Shown here piece by piece: positions 52,501 to 61,328 of a DNA stretch of 64,000 nt (within the stretch, counting starts at the first letter, position 1; each line of letters opens with the position of its first letter). The position numbers were made by a program, and so were the translations under genes. The DNA is taken from the NCBI GenBank assembly GCA_034111045.1, contig JAWUYA010000011.1:8391-72390 (forward strand). The letters are read 5' to 3'. Under the pieces are notes generated by a model, which was not told the origin of the DNA, ran no database searches, and saw only the letters and a list, made by a program, of their open reading frames with translations. This stretch comes from JALJPB01 sp034111045. Lineage in GTDB: Bacteria; Pseudomonadota; Gammaproteobacteria; Enterobacterales; Alteromonadaceae.

Positions 52501-53433
52501 TTATTGTTGTTGATTAATTTGTTCAACATTTAGCGGAGTATCACTACTTTTTTCAAGTGATGATTTAAATTTAACGCGTAACAACTTCACTAAAATACCT
52601 GCGGTAAATAACATTATTAATGTATAAATAGCCGGTGTAAAAGACATTTTATAATTGGCTAATAGAGTTAAAGCCATAAACATTGATAATGTACTATTTT
52701 GTAAACCTACCTCAATGGTGATGGATGTTCTTTGGGCGTTAGTTAAACCCAACCATTTACTTGAATAATAACCAAGTGCCATTGTTGAAAGATTTAATAA
52801 TAAAGATACTGGACCCGTAGCAATTAAGGCAGGAATAACGATATCTTGTTGAATATAGGTTAAAAATATAATTAAAAGGGTGAGAAACAAGATACCAAAT
52901 CTCGATACATGGATTTGGGTACTATTAGCAAACTTAGGATAATAGGCTTTTATTATCATTCCTAGGGCAATGGGTATGATAGTCAATTTCATTAAGCTAA
53001 ACATGGTGGCAATGATAGGCAAATTAAATTCGTTACCTTGCCCCATAAAATGAACTAATGATAAATTTAGCACAATAGGAATGGTAAATACTGTGATTAA
53101 ACTTGCGACAGCGGTCATGGTCACAGAAAGCGCGACATCACCTTTTGCTAAATGAGTAAACATGTTTGATGTCGTTCCGCCGGGACACAGCACCAGTAAC
53201 ATCACACCAACAGCGTATTCTGGTTCTAAAGGCATAATATTAGCCAATGCAAACCCTATGATGGGTAATAACAATAATTGATTGGTTAAACCAATAGCAA
53301 CGGCTTTTGGATAGTTTAATACGCGCTTAAAATCAGCAAAAACAAGTGATAAACCCATGCCCATCATAATAAAAAATATGCACACAGGAATGACTTGTGA
53401 ATTTACAAACGTAACTAATTCGATACTTTCCAT
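52501..53433 (-). CDS. bile acid:sodium symporter (BASS) family transporter
   Basis: A 310-residue inner-membrane protein with about nine to ten hydrophobic segments. Family signatures include GMGLSLVFADFKRVL near 25, the GGTTSNMFTHLAKGDVALSVTMTAVASL stretch of the unwound helix, and EVGLQNSTLSMFMALTLL. BASS carriers import bile acids, sterol-like anions or other organic anions with Na+. This fits a steroid-like or carboxylate substrate for the operon, but many BASS proteins have other substrates. Confidence 0.9.
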   Translation of the reverse strand: MESIELVTFVNSQVIPVCIFFIMMGMGLSLVFADFKRVLNYPKAVAIGLTNQLLLLPIIGFALANIMPLEPEYAVGVMLLVLCPGGTTSNMFTHLAKGDVALSVTMTAVASLITVFTIPIVLNLSLVHFMGQGNEFNLPIIATMFSLMKLTIIPIALGMIIKAYYPKFANSTQIHVSRFGILFLTLLIIFLTYIQQDIVIPALIATGPVSLLLNLSTMALGYYSSKWLGLTNAQRTSITIEVGLQNSTLSMFMALTLLANYKMSFTPAIYTLIMLFTAGILVKLLRVKFKSSLEKSSDTPLNVEQINQQQ

Positions 53434-53497
53434 AACTACCTCATGTAGTGGTGACCTATTACTCGGTCAATTAAAATTACTTATTACATCATCTTTT

Positions 53498-54628
53498 TTA
53501 TAGAGTGATAATTTGTCCAACCGAAGCGTCAGCTGTTCCTGCTAATACGTTTTGATAAACTGCATCAACTTGGTTGATATCTTTAGTATGCTCAATGGTC
53601 ATTATTGAACGACAAAATTTAATATAACGCAGTAACGAGCTATTTATTTGCTTCATGGTTTCGCGTGTCCCACACTCAACTGAGCGCATTTTTAATTGAT
53701 TAGGGGCAAAAAAGAATTCAGGGATTGCACCGGGTAAATTGTCAAAACGTTGGGTGTCATTGACATTAATATCCTGGTGTTGAGTGGCCCCAATTTGACA
53801 GGAATAACATAACTGTTCGGCAAAATGATGATGGATAGCCGATAGTGTTTTGTGACCACCGGCCATATCGACCAACATAGAAGGAATATTAGCGTTTAGG
53901 CTAGCGATTTCTTTATAGCTAATCACTTGTTGATAACAGCCTAATGATTCTACAAAGTTTTTATTAGTGTCAGACGTAATACCAATGGCTGAGCGTTCAC
54001 CGCGCTGTTCAATGGCAAAGGCTAGGGCAATACTGGTTTTACTCGATGCGCTAGTGATCAAGTACTGCTGGGCTTTAAAATAATGATGGTCAAACATAAA
54101 GTCATCAACAAGCCAAGCGGTGGTAAATAAACCACGCAACAATATGTCGTAATCTTCATTCTTAGCTTGGTAAAAAGGATTTTTTTTGACCCGATCAAAG
54201 CTGGAATAAAACGGCGATAAACTTTCTCGACAAGTGCTAACATCAGAGAATCGAGAAGTAGAAACTCGCCCCGCTAGTATTTTTACGTGTGTAGCCATGG
54301 GCAGAAAACCCCACACACGTTCGCCCACTTTAATATGCTCACAATTTGATGAAATCACATCGGCAAAACCCATCACTGGTAAGCGTCCCCATTGTGTTAG
54401 CTCTGAGAGATTTTCGGTTGGAAAAAACTGCCAATAGCCCAATATATCGCCAGTAATACCATAGCTAATGTTATTTGCCGTTAGGGCAAATTTATCGACT
54501 TTAAGCAGCACTTCATTTTCTTTCAATGCTTGGTCAATATTAAAAGGCACAAGTCGTGTTTTATGTAGCTCAGACTTAGTCACTTCAAAGACAAGTGTTT
54601 GGTTAACGGAAGATTGAGATAGAGTCAT
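53498..54628 (-). CDS. DUF2855 family protein (MDR-like)
   Basis: A 376-residue protein of DUF2855. The N-terminal part resembles a quinone-oxidoreductase GroES-like fold (LLKVDKFALTANNISYGITG, GRLPVMGFADVISSNCEHIKVGERVWGFLPMATHV), and the middle has a Rossmann-like region (TSASSKTSIALAFAIEQRG, VDMAGG). Known members have no settled activity; reduction of a CoA ester or enone is possible. RBS and spacing fit an operon with the flanking genes. Confidence 0.85.
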   Translation of the reverse strand: MTLSQSSVNQTLVFEVTKSELHKTRLVPFNIDQALKENEVLLKVDKFALTANNISYGITGDILGYWQFFPTENLSELTQWGRLPVMGFADVISSNCEHIKVGERVWGFLPMATHVKILAGRVSTSRFSDVSTCRESLSPFYSSFDRVKKNPFYQAKNEDYDILLRGLFTTAWLVDDFMFDHHYFKAQQYLITSASSKTSIALAFAIEQRGERSAIGITSDTNKNFVESLGCYQQVISYKEIASLNANIPSMLVDMAGGHKTLSAIHHHFAEQLCYSCQIGATQHQDINVNDTQRFDNLPGAIPEFFFAPNQLKMRSVECGTRETMKQINSSLLRYIKFCRSIMTIEHTKDINQVDAVYQNVLAGTADASVGQIITL

Positions 54629-54685
54629 GAAGTTCCTTTATATTAATAATCGTCTTTGATCAATGTCTAAAGTTAATGTCTTAAA

Positions 54686-55654
54686 TTAATGTTGAATAAA
54701 CTTAGCAATGGCATTATTGACCGCTGCCGGTTTTTCATGTTGTAGCCAATGGCTAGTGTTTGAAAAACGGACCAGTGAGCAGTTAGGAACGTATTGCTCG
54801 ATCTCGTCAAGGTTTTCATTAACAAAGGCTTGGTCTTCTTCTCCCCATAAAATCAGTGTCGGTATATTGACTCGAATGTTGGGCACTTTTATCATTGAAA
54901 TATTTTTAACCGGCCCTGTCCATGTATCACTGAACTTGTCTTCTTCACACGACTCTAGCACGTTATTGTCGGTATCATTGGCTGCGAGTTGTGGCATGGC
55001 GCGATAATATTGCAGCATGCCATTAATCGCACCTTTTTGACTCCACACCTGACGATACTTTGCTTTTACCTCATCGGTAAATACATCTGTTCTAGCACTT
55101 ACCATCATTTTTTCGCTGAGGTAGTTATAGTTATTCTTCGATAATAACGACTGCCCAGATGCACTAATTAACTGATGAATATAAGCACTTTTTTGACGTT
55201 GAATCCGATTGTTGGCCATCTCTCTAGTAAACGTACTCGGATGCGCTGCATTGAGAATAATAAGTTTGTTAATTAATTGCGGATGAAAAGCTGCAAGAGG
55301 CCAGGCGATAACACCACCCCAATCGTGCGCAACTAAATAAACGGCTTGATCAGGGCTGATCACTTTAATAAATTGTGCGATAAAAGTGATTAACTTAGGG
55401 AGGGCATAAAAACTGAGGTCTGAGGGCTTATCACTTAAGTTATAACCGGGTAAATCAGGGGCAATGACGCGATAATTAGGTGAAAAATAAGTTAATTGCT
55501 TGATCCAGGTTCCCCAATACTCAGGAAAACCGTGAAGAAATATAATTGTTGTTATCGTTTCTTTATTTTTTGATTTAGAGCCAGACTCAACATAATGAAT
55601 ATTAACGTCATCGACTAAGGTAAACTTATGCTCCAGTCTCATATTCAGTCCCAT
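54686..55654 (-). CDS. epoxide-hydrolase-like alpha/beta hydrolase
   Basis: A 322-residue alpha/beta hydrolase. HGFPEYWGTWIKQL (oxyanion HGFPE), PDLPGYNLSDKP, nucleophile Asp in VAHDWGGVIAW, acid in ILWGEEDQAF and His in NTSHWLQHEKP. HGFPE.W plus HDWGG is characteristic of epoxide hydrolases and fluoroacetate-dehalogenase relatives. It may open an epoxide formed from the substrate. ATG 55642 is an alternative start four codons in. Confidence 0.87.
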   Translation of the reverse strand: MGLNMRLEHKFTLVDDVNIHYVESGSKSKNKETITTIIFLHGFPEYWGTWIKQLTYFSPNYRVIAPDLPGYNLSDKPSDLSFYALPKLITFIAQFIKVISPDQAVYLVAHDWGGVIAWPLAAFHPQLINKLIILNAAHPSTFTREMANNRIQRQKSAYIHQLISASGQSLLSKNNYNYLSEKMMVSARTDVFTDEVKAKYRQVWSQKGAINGMLQYYRAMPQLAANDTDNNVLESCEEDKFSDTWTGPVKNISMIKVPNIRVNIPTLILWGEEDQAFVNENLDEIEQYVPNCSLVRFSNTSHWLQHEKPAAVNNAIAKFIQH

Positions 55655-55674
55655 TGAAGGTAAATTAGTTTATG

Positions 55675-56367
55675 TTAAGTGATGTTAAGTGAGTCTGTTG
55701 TTAATCCATCAAAAAAAGTCACGGCGTTAGCTAGAGACTCTCTCTCTGTTTGGGTTTTATTTACTGCAGCGTTAGTATCGGCATAACCAAAAGACATGCC
55801 AAATAAAACACCACGCTCTGTAGGTAATTTTAATATATCTCTAACGGGATCAGGGAATTGCCCTAACGCGCCTTGCATACAATTTGATAGCCCATGTTCG
55901 GCCATAATTAATGACAGTGTTTGTGCATAAATACCTAAATCAACTGCGCCCATAATATCTAAATATTTGTCCATAGTGAAAAATATTGCATGGGGGGCAT
56001 CAAAAAATTGCCAGTTGCGTATCATTGCCATTTGTCTTGCTTTTTTATCTTCTCTGCTAATACCGAGTGAATTATATAAAGCATTAGCCGAGCCAAACTG
56101 ACGATCACGATGGATACCTTTGTACTGAGGCAACCAATTGAAATCTGGATTAGGCGTTGCACCACTCATGAGTAAGGCAATAAACTTTTCTTTTAGCTTA
56201 TCTTTTGTTTGCCCCGAAACCACACAAGTTTGCCAAGGTTGTACATTACAATTTGATGGGGATAGCTGCGCATGGTCAAAAATTTTCTTTAAAATTGCTT
56301 GGGGTACAGGCTTGTCAATAAATGCACGAACTGAGGTCCGTTCTTTCAATATCGATTCAATAGACAT
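55675..56367 (-). CDS. nitroreductase-family FMN oxidoreductase
   Basis: A 230-residue nitroreductase: ERTSVRAFIDKPVPQAILKKIFDHAQLSPSNCNVQPWQTCVVSG (FMN binding) and the C-terminal LPTERGVLFGMSFGYAD. These enzymes use NAD(P)H to reduce nitro groups, quinones or enones. As first gene of the minus-strand operon it is likely co-expressed with the hydrolase, GST and crotonases. The 163 bases upstream contain the TonB gene's terminator and its own promoter region, not resolved. Confidence 0.9.
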   Translation of the reverse strand: MSIESILKERTSVRAFIDKPVPQAILKKIFDHAQLSPSNCNVQPWQTCVVSGQTKDKLKEKFIALLMSGATPNPDFNWLPQYKGIHRDRQFGSANALYNSLGISREDKKARQMAMIRNWQFFDAPHAIFFTMDKYLDIMGAVDLGIYAQTLSLIMAEHGLSNCMQGALGQFPDPVRDILKLPTERGVLFGMSFGYADTNAAVNKTQTERESLANAVTFFDGLTTDSLNIT

Positions 56368-56474
56368 AGTGAAAACTCTTAAACAGGTGAATTAAAAATG
56401 AAATATTATGTAAACAAGAATATAACGTGTTCGTTTGGTTTTTTAGAATGTATAGAATGTTTAAGTTAAAGGAG

Positions 56475-56517
56475 TAAAAAAGGGAGGTACAGTGACATTT
56501 GTCACCATAACTCCCCC
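56475..56517 (-). terminator. rho-independent terminator of the TonB receptor gene
   Basis: On the minus strand GGGAG...GTGACA, loop AA, TGTCAC...CTCCC gives a stem of about 16 pairs with one mismatch and two wobbles, followed by TTTTTT. It begins about 14 bases after the receptor's stop and separates it from the downstream operon. Confidence 0.85.
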
Positions 56518-56530
56518 AGACCATTTTTAC

Positions 56531-58999
56531 TTAAAACTCATATGAAATGGTTGCACCAAAACTACGAGGTTGGTTTGGATAGGCATTAAAGCTTCCCGAC
56601 TGGATCGGTGTTGGGAAAGCTGAAAGGAAATATTCATCATTAGTTAAATTGCGTGCCCATACTTGTAAATGAATACCGTTTTCAAGGTTTAACCCTGCAC
56701 TCGCGTTAAAGGTACCAACTTCACGAGATAAAGACTCAGGTACATTTTCTACTAGACGAACGTCACTTTCGTACAAATAATCAGTACGAACATAACCATA
56801 GGCGCCACTTTCTAGTTCGAAGCTATAAGTAATACCAGCAGTAATACTTTGCTCGTGAATACCGGCAGGTTTTTCACCTGATAAGTCTAGTGTGCCGCTG
56901 ACTCCAGAGCCGTTGACAAAAGAGTCATATACTGGGTCAAGAAAGGTACCCGCTAAGGTCAGTGCCCAATTTTCTGTTGGGTTATAGACAGAGTCAAATT
57001 CGATACCTTGGGTACTTTGTTTGCCTGCATTAGCCAAAACAAAACCGGTACCCATAAAGATTGACGATTGGAAGCCTTGAATGGTTTGGTCAAAGAGGGT
57101 GACATTAAACGCGCCCTTTTTAAACCGTGCTTTCATTCCTAATTCATAAACTGTAGCTTCTTCTGGTGAGGCAAATCGACCGCCGTAGCTTTGGTTTGGC
57201 TGGTTAAGACCTGCAGCTTCAAGGGCATTTTGATCACTGGTAAATGGACGAGTATCACGAGACAAGTTCCATGAAGACGCCTTAAAGCCAGTCGCCGAAG
57301 TCGCAAATAAGTTAATATTTTCATTTAACTCATAGGCCAAGCGTACTGACCAGGTTGTTTTGCTATCTGAGGTTTTGCCATCTTCCACTGCATTGGGTAA
57401 GTCAAGCATAGGCGGCATAAATTGTACCGGACTTAAAGCTCCAATAGTACCTGCTGCTTGTGCCGCGGGTAGTACTAAGCCAATTGGCGCACCAAAAACG
57501 GTATTTGTTGTGGCAAAGTCAATAGCAGAAAGCGTTGAATTATTTTGCTGAGCGACAGTCACATCTTTTTCATCATTGGTGTAACTAACACCTAATGTCG
57601 CGGTAAAATCATCCGTTAGGTGATAATCAAAGTTAGCAAAAATAGAATAAGCCGTGTTTGCCTGGCTAAATTGGGTGGCAACATCAGTATCGTCAGAAAA
57701 AAACGAACCAGGCGCAAGGCCATAGAGTGGCTCTATGTTACCGATTAAACCTACAGCTGCAGGATTACCAGAGAATGCAAATAAAGTATCAAAGTAATTT
57801 CTCATGTCATCACCATAAAACAAGGTGTCAACCGCATCGACATCTTCTTTAAAGTAATAACCGCCAACCATCCAGTCAACCTTGTTAGTACCGCTAGAGG
57901 TTAGACGGAGTTCTTGGGTGAAGGTATCAATTTTAATGTCACCACTTTCTCTAACAATATCCAATGAGGTGTAATCAACATCGTGTATCCAAGTCTGGTC
58001 ATTACTTCGTTGAGCGGTAATAGAGGTTAACGTAAAACCGTCATAATCAACGTCTACTTGCAAGGATATTCCGCCATCTTCTACGGTATTATTGGGATCG
58101 ATATTGAGGGACGATTGATAAGCGAACGGGTCTTCGTCACTATTAACGATACCCCCTAAATATTGGACTGCTCCGGTTGTTGCTCCATTAATGACATCAG
58201 AGACGGTACAACAGGCTTCATCTATTTCACTATAGTCTGCAATAAAGCGTAATGTAACATCTTCTGTTGCTTCATAAAGCGCTTGGCCACGAATATTCCA
58301 ACGGTCACGGTCATTGAGTTTACTTAAGCCAGTTACACTGTCGGTATAGCCATCACGGGTGTTAAAGCCTCCTGATAAGCTTAACGCCAAGGTATCAGTT
58401 ACCCCATTGGTGACATAACCTTTCATTGTTTGTTGATTATTATTACCAAGACCGGCTTCAATCTTACCTTCTAAATCAAAAGATGGCGCCAAAGTACGAA
58501 TGTTGAGAACACCAGCAGAAGCATTTTTACCAAATAAGGTACTTTGTGGACCACTAAGGACTTCTATTTGTTGAAGTCTTGGCAGATCGCCAATTTGAGC
58601 AGCAGCACGAGAGCGATATACGCCGTCAATAAAAACGCCAACAGAAGGTTCAATACCAGTATTATTGGTACCGTTACCAAAACCACGAATAGAGAAGTTA
58701 GTGTTAGTAGAGCGCTGTAATGGTGTTACTCTAAGTGTGGGCACCAGTGTCTGTAAATCTTCAATGTCCATTACTTTGGCTTGTTCTATAGCTTTTCCGC
58801 TAATGACTGTGATGGCAATGGGAGACTGTTGTAAACCTTTAAGACGTTTAGAGCCTGTTACCATTATCCGTTCTATTTCTTGCTCATCATTTTGTACTGT
58901 TGGATTTTCTTGTTCAGCTTGTGCTGTAGAGCCCATAGCTCCGACAATACTCAAGGCGAGTAAAGAATGCTTAAAGAATGTTGATTTGTTATTATTCAT
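56531..58999 (-). CDS. TonB-dependent outer-membrane receptor
   Basis: An 822-residue receptor. A signal peptide (ending AQAEQ), a TonB-box-like IERIMVTGSKR, a plug domain (SPIAITVISGKAIEQAKVMDIEDLQTLVPTLRV, FSIRGFGNG, VEVLSGPQSTLFGKNASAGVLNI-type motif), a 22-strand barrel, and a terminal aromatic SFGATISYEF. Such receptors import siderophores, vitamin B12 or large organic substrates. Its position beside the catabolic island and module C suggests uptake of the island's hydrophobic substrate, an inference. Leader is A-rich and free of G. Confidence 0.92.
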   Translation of the reverse strand: MNNNKSTFFKHSLLALSIVGAMGSTAQAEQENPTVQNDEQEIERIMVTGSKRLKGLQQSPIAITVISGKAIEQAKVMDIEDLQTLVPTLRVTPLQRSTNTNFSIRGFGNGTNNTGIEPSVGVFIDGVYRSRAAAQIGDLPRLQQIEVLSGPQSTLFGKNASAGVLNIRTLAPSFDLEGKIEAGLGNNNQQTMKGYVTNGVTDTLALSLSGGFNTRDGYTDSVTGLSKLNDRDRWNIRGQALYEATEDVTLRFIADYSEIDEACCTVSDVINGATTGAVQYLGGIVNSDEDPFAYQSSLNIDPNNTVEDGGISLQVDVDYDGFTLTSITAQRSNDQTWIHDVDYTSLDIVRESGDIKIDTFTQELRLTSSGTNKVDWMVGGYYFKEDVDAVDTLFYGDDMRNYFDTLFAFSGNPAAVGLIGNIEPLYGLAPGSFFSDDTDVATQFSQANTAYSIFANFDYHLTDDFTATLGVSYTNDEKDVTVAQQNNSTLSAIDFATTNTVFGAPIGLVLPAAQAAGTIGALSPVQFMPPMLDLPNAVEDGKTSDSKTTWSVRLAYELNENINLFATSATGFKASSWNLSRDTRPFTSDQNALEAAGLNQPNQSYGGRFASPEEATVYELGMKARFKKGAFNVTLFDQTIQGFQSSIFMGTGFVLANAGKQSTQGIEFDSVYNPTENWALTLAGTFLDPVYDSFVNGSGVSGTLDLSGEKPAGIHEQSITAGITYSFELESGAYGYVRTDYLYESDVRLVENVPESLSREVGTFNASAGLNLENGIHLQVWARNLTNDEYFLSAFPTPIQSGSFNAYPNQPRSFGATISYEF

Positions 59000-59026
59000 G
59001 TATTTCCCCAGTGCTTACTGATAATT

Positions 59027-59100
59027 ATTGAGTTGTTTTTTAATTGTTTTTTTAATGTATTGTTTTTTATTGTTTTTTGTTTTTATTGCTTTGTTGTTAG
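59027..59100 (-). repeat. A/C-rich repeated leader upstream of the TonB receptor
   Basis: On the minus strand this is a low-complexity run of A5-7-CAAT units, nearly free of G, just ahead of the GGGGAAATAC ribosome-binding site. It would be an unstructured 5' leader. The remaining gap to the acyl-CoA dehydrogenase start at 59458 holds operator-promoter module C and no gene. Confidence 0.6.
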
Positions 59101-59308
59101 TTTAAAATTAAAGGGTTTTTTGTAGTAAGTAAATATATATCTACTTAAAAATTAATTTTATGTCAATAGGGATGATGCTATAACGGATGAATTTATCCTG
59201 CGCTTCTAGCTGCAACACTTATCTGTAGCATTAACTTGCTATCTTTATATGACTTTAGCATGCTAAGTGCAGTTGTAACATTAAACCAATGAATTATTTT
59301 TATGGGAT

Positions 59309-59422
59309 TCTATTCGTATGAGGAATAATAGGTTTTGATTAAAAGCATCTTAATCATATTAATAGTGAATAGTTAGGTATAAGTATTATTCATTTGGATA
59401 ATATAATTGATTGATTTAGCAT
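59309..59422 (+). promoter_or_regulatory. operator-promoter module C
   Basis: GAATAGT (59367-59373), 11 bases, ATTATTC (59385-59391), ATTTG. The -35 TTGGAT (59394-59399), 17 bases, -10 TAGCAT (59417-59422). A further CTATTC-N7-GAATAAT pair lies upstream at 59310-59329. Geometry is identical to modules A and B; the proximal half-site has one change. It precedes the acyl-CoA dehydrogenase by 36 bases and could also affect the divergent TonB gene. Confidence 0.72.
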
Positions 59423-59457
59423 ACAAGATTAATTCATATTATTTGGAGAGCTAATCA

Positions 59458-61254
59458 ATGCTTGAATACAAAAGTCCAATCCGAGATGTTAAATTCGTTA
59501 TGCAAGAATTACTCGATTGTGAAAACCATTATCAACACTTGGGCTATCAAGATGCAAGCATTGATATGATTGATGCCATTATTAGTGAAGCCGCTAAATT
59601 AACTGAACAAGTTATTGCCCCGATCAACCAAATAGGTGATCAACAAGGGTGTAGTTGGAATAATGGTATTGTAACAACGCCCGATGGTTTTAAAAATGCA
59701 TATAAACAATATGTAGAGGGAGGGTGGCCAACATTATCTCAATCTGAAGAATTTGGTGGTCAAGGTTTACCACATTCATTAAATATTAGTATTGCTGAAT
59801 TATTCTCTAGTGCTAATCACAGTTTTGCTATGTACCCATTACTAAGTCATGGGGCATTAGCAACAATAGAAGCTCACGGTAGTGACACGCAGAAACAGCA
59901 ATTTATGCCTAAACTTGTTGAAGGTACGTGGACCGGAACTATGTGTTTAACAGAGCCTCACTGTGGTACTGATTTGGGTATGTTACGTACCAAAGCTGAA
60001 TTAAATGAAGATGGCAGTTATTCAATAACAGGCACTAAAATTTTTATCTCTGCAGGTGATCACGACCTATCTGATAATATTGTACATATAGTGATCGCTC
60101 GTATTCCCGGCTCGCCTGAAGGTAATAAGGGTATTTCTTTATTCATTGTTCCTAAGTTTACTGTTAATGATGACGGCACCATCTCTGATAGGAATGGTGT
60201 TACTTGTGGCTCGATTGAACATAAAATGGGGATTAATGCTAACGCAACGTGTGTTATTAATTTTGACGGCGCCAATGGTTACCTCATTGGAGAACCTAAT
60301 CGTGGCCTTAAATGCATGTTTACCTTTATGAATGCGGCACGAATTGGTGTGGCAAATGAAGGTGTTGCCGCGGCTGAAGCCTCTTTTCAAGGGGCGTTGG
60401 CCTATGCCAAAGATCGTTTACAAATGCGATCAATCAGCGGTATTAAAAATCCTGAAGGCCCAGCAGATCCTATTATTGTTCATCCAGATGTACGCAGAAT
60501 GTTGTTAACTCAAAAGTCTATCGCTGAAGGCGGTCGTGCATTAGTCAGTTATTTAGCCCAGTTAGTTGATATTGGCCATGCGGAGCCAGATGAAGCCATA
60601 AAAGCGGATGCCGAAACTAAATTAGCCTTATTAACGCCGATAGCTAAAGCTTTTCTGTCTGAACTTGGTTTTGAATGTACCAGTCATGGCGTGCAAATAT
60701 TTGGTGGTCATGGTTTTATAAAAGAGTGGGGCATGGAGCAATTGATGCGCGACACCAAAATCAGTTGTATATATGAAGGCACTACAGGTATTCAAGCATT
60801 AGATTTACTGGCACGTAAAGTGATTGGTACTAAAGGTGAAATATTAAAACCATTTGCTAAAGATGTTACCACATTTTGTCAAGAAAATTTTGATAATCAA
60901 GCAATGGCTGAATTTATTCATCCCATCATGGCTTATGTAAAAGAGTGGCATGAAATCACCGTTAGTATTGGAGAGAAAGCAGTTAAAAATCCTGATGAAA
61001 TTGGTGGCGCTTCAGTTGATTATTTAATGTATGCCGGTTACGTTACGCTAGCCTTCTTCTGGGCAAAAATGGCAAAAGTGGCTCAAGACAAACTAGCGGC
61101 AGGGGCAACCGATAGTGCTTTTTATGAAGCAAAAATTAAAACAGCTCAGTTCTTTATTCAACGTATGTTACCAAGGGCAAAAGGGCATGCGGCTTGTATT
61201 GACAATGGGGTGAGTTCAATGATGGCGCTTAAAAGCGAAGAGTTTATTTTTTAA
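59458..61254 (+). CDS. acyl-CoA dehydrogenase, long form
   Basis: A 598-residue acyl-CoA dehydrogenase of the same long type as the gene at 34458. MCLTEPHCGTDLGMLRTKAELNEDGSYSITGTKIFISAGDHDLSDNIVHIVIARI, and a C-terminal HGVQIFGGHGFIKEWGMEQLMRDTKISCIYEGTTGIQALDLLARKV with the catalytic Glu. Directly behind module C, it is the third target of the shared operator. A strong hairpin terminator follows. Confidence 0.93.
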   Translation: MLEYKSPIRDVKFVMQELLDCENHYQHLGYQDASIDMIDAIISEAAKLTEQVIAPINQIGDQQGCSWNNGIVTTPDGFKNAYKQYVEGGWPTLSQSEEFGGQGLPHSLNISIAELFSSANHSFAMYPLLSHGALATIEAHGSDTQKQQFMPKLVEGTWTGTMCLTEPHCGTDLGMLRTKAELNEDGSYSITGTKIFISAGDHDLSDNIVHIVIARIPGSPEGNKGISLFIVPKFTVNDDGTISDRNGVTCGSIEHKMGINANATCVINFDGANGYLIGEPNRGLKCMFTFMNAARIGVANEGVAAAEASFQGALAYAKDRLQMRSISGIKNPEGPADPIIVHPDVRRMLLTQKSIAEGGRALVSYLAQLVDIGHAEPDEAIKADAETKLALLTPIAKAFLSELGFECTSHGVQIFGGHGFIKEWGMEQLMRDTKISCIYEGTTGIQALDLLARKVIGTKGEILKPFAKDVTTFCQENFDNQAMAEFIHPIMAYVKEWHEITVSIGEKAVKNPDEIGGASVDYLMYAGYVTLAFFWAKMAKVAQDKLAAGATDSAFYEAKIKTAQFFIQRMLPRAKGHAACIDNGVSSMMALKSEEFIF

Positions 61255-61285
61255 ATATATTAGCACTTTTATAAGTAATCAATGG

Positions 61286-61316
61286 GTAACAAACCCACGT
61301 TCAGTGGGTTTGTTAC
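61286..61316. terminator. bidirectional hairpin terminator between acyl-CoA dehydrogenase and PhyH genes
   Basis: GTAACAAACCCAC (61286-61298), loop GTTCA, GTGGGTTTGTTAC (61304-61316): a perfect 13-bp stem between convergent genes. The T-run is short on either strand. Confidence 0.75.
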
Positions 61317-61328
61317 TGTTTGTAAAAT

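Noticed and set aside
28312..61254. Whole island as a recently acquired genomic island
   Set aside because: No integrase, attachment repeats or flanking tRNA at its borders, and codon use and base composition look like the surroundings by eye; a formal composition test was not possible.
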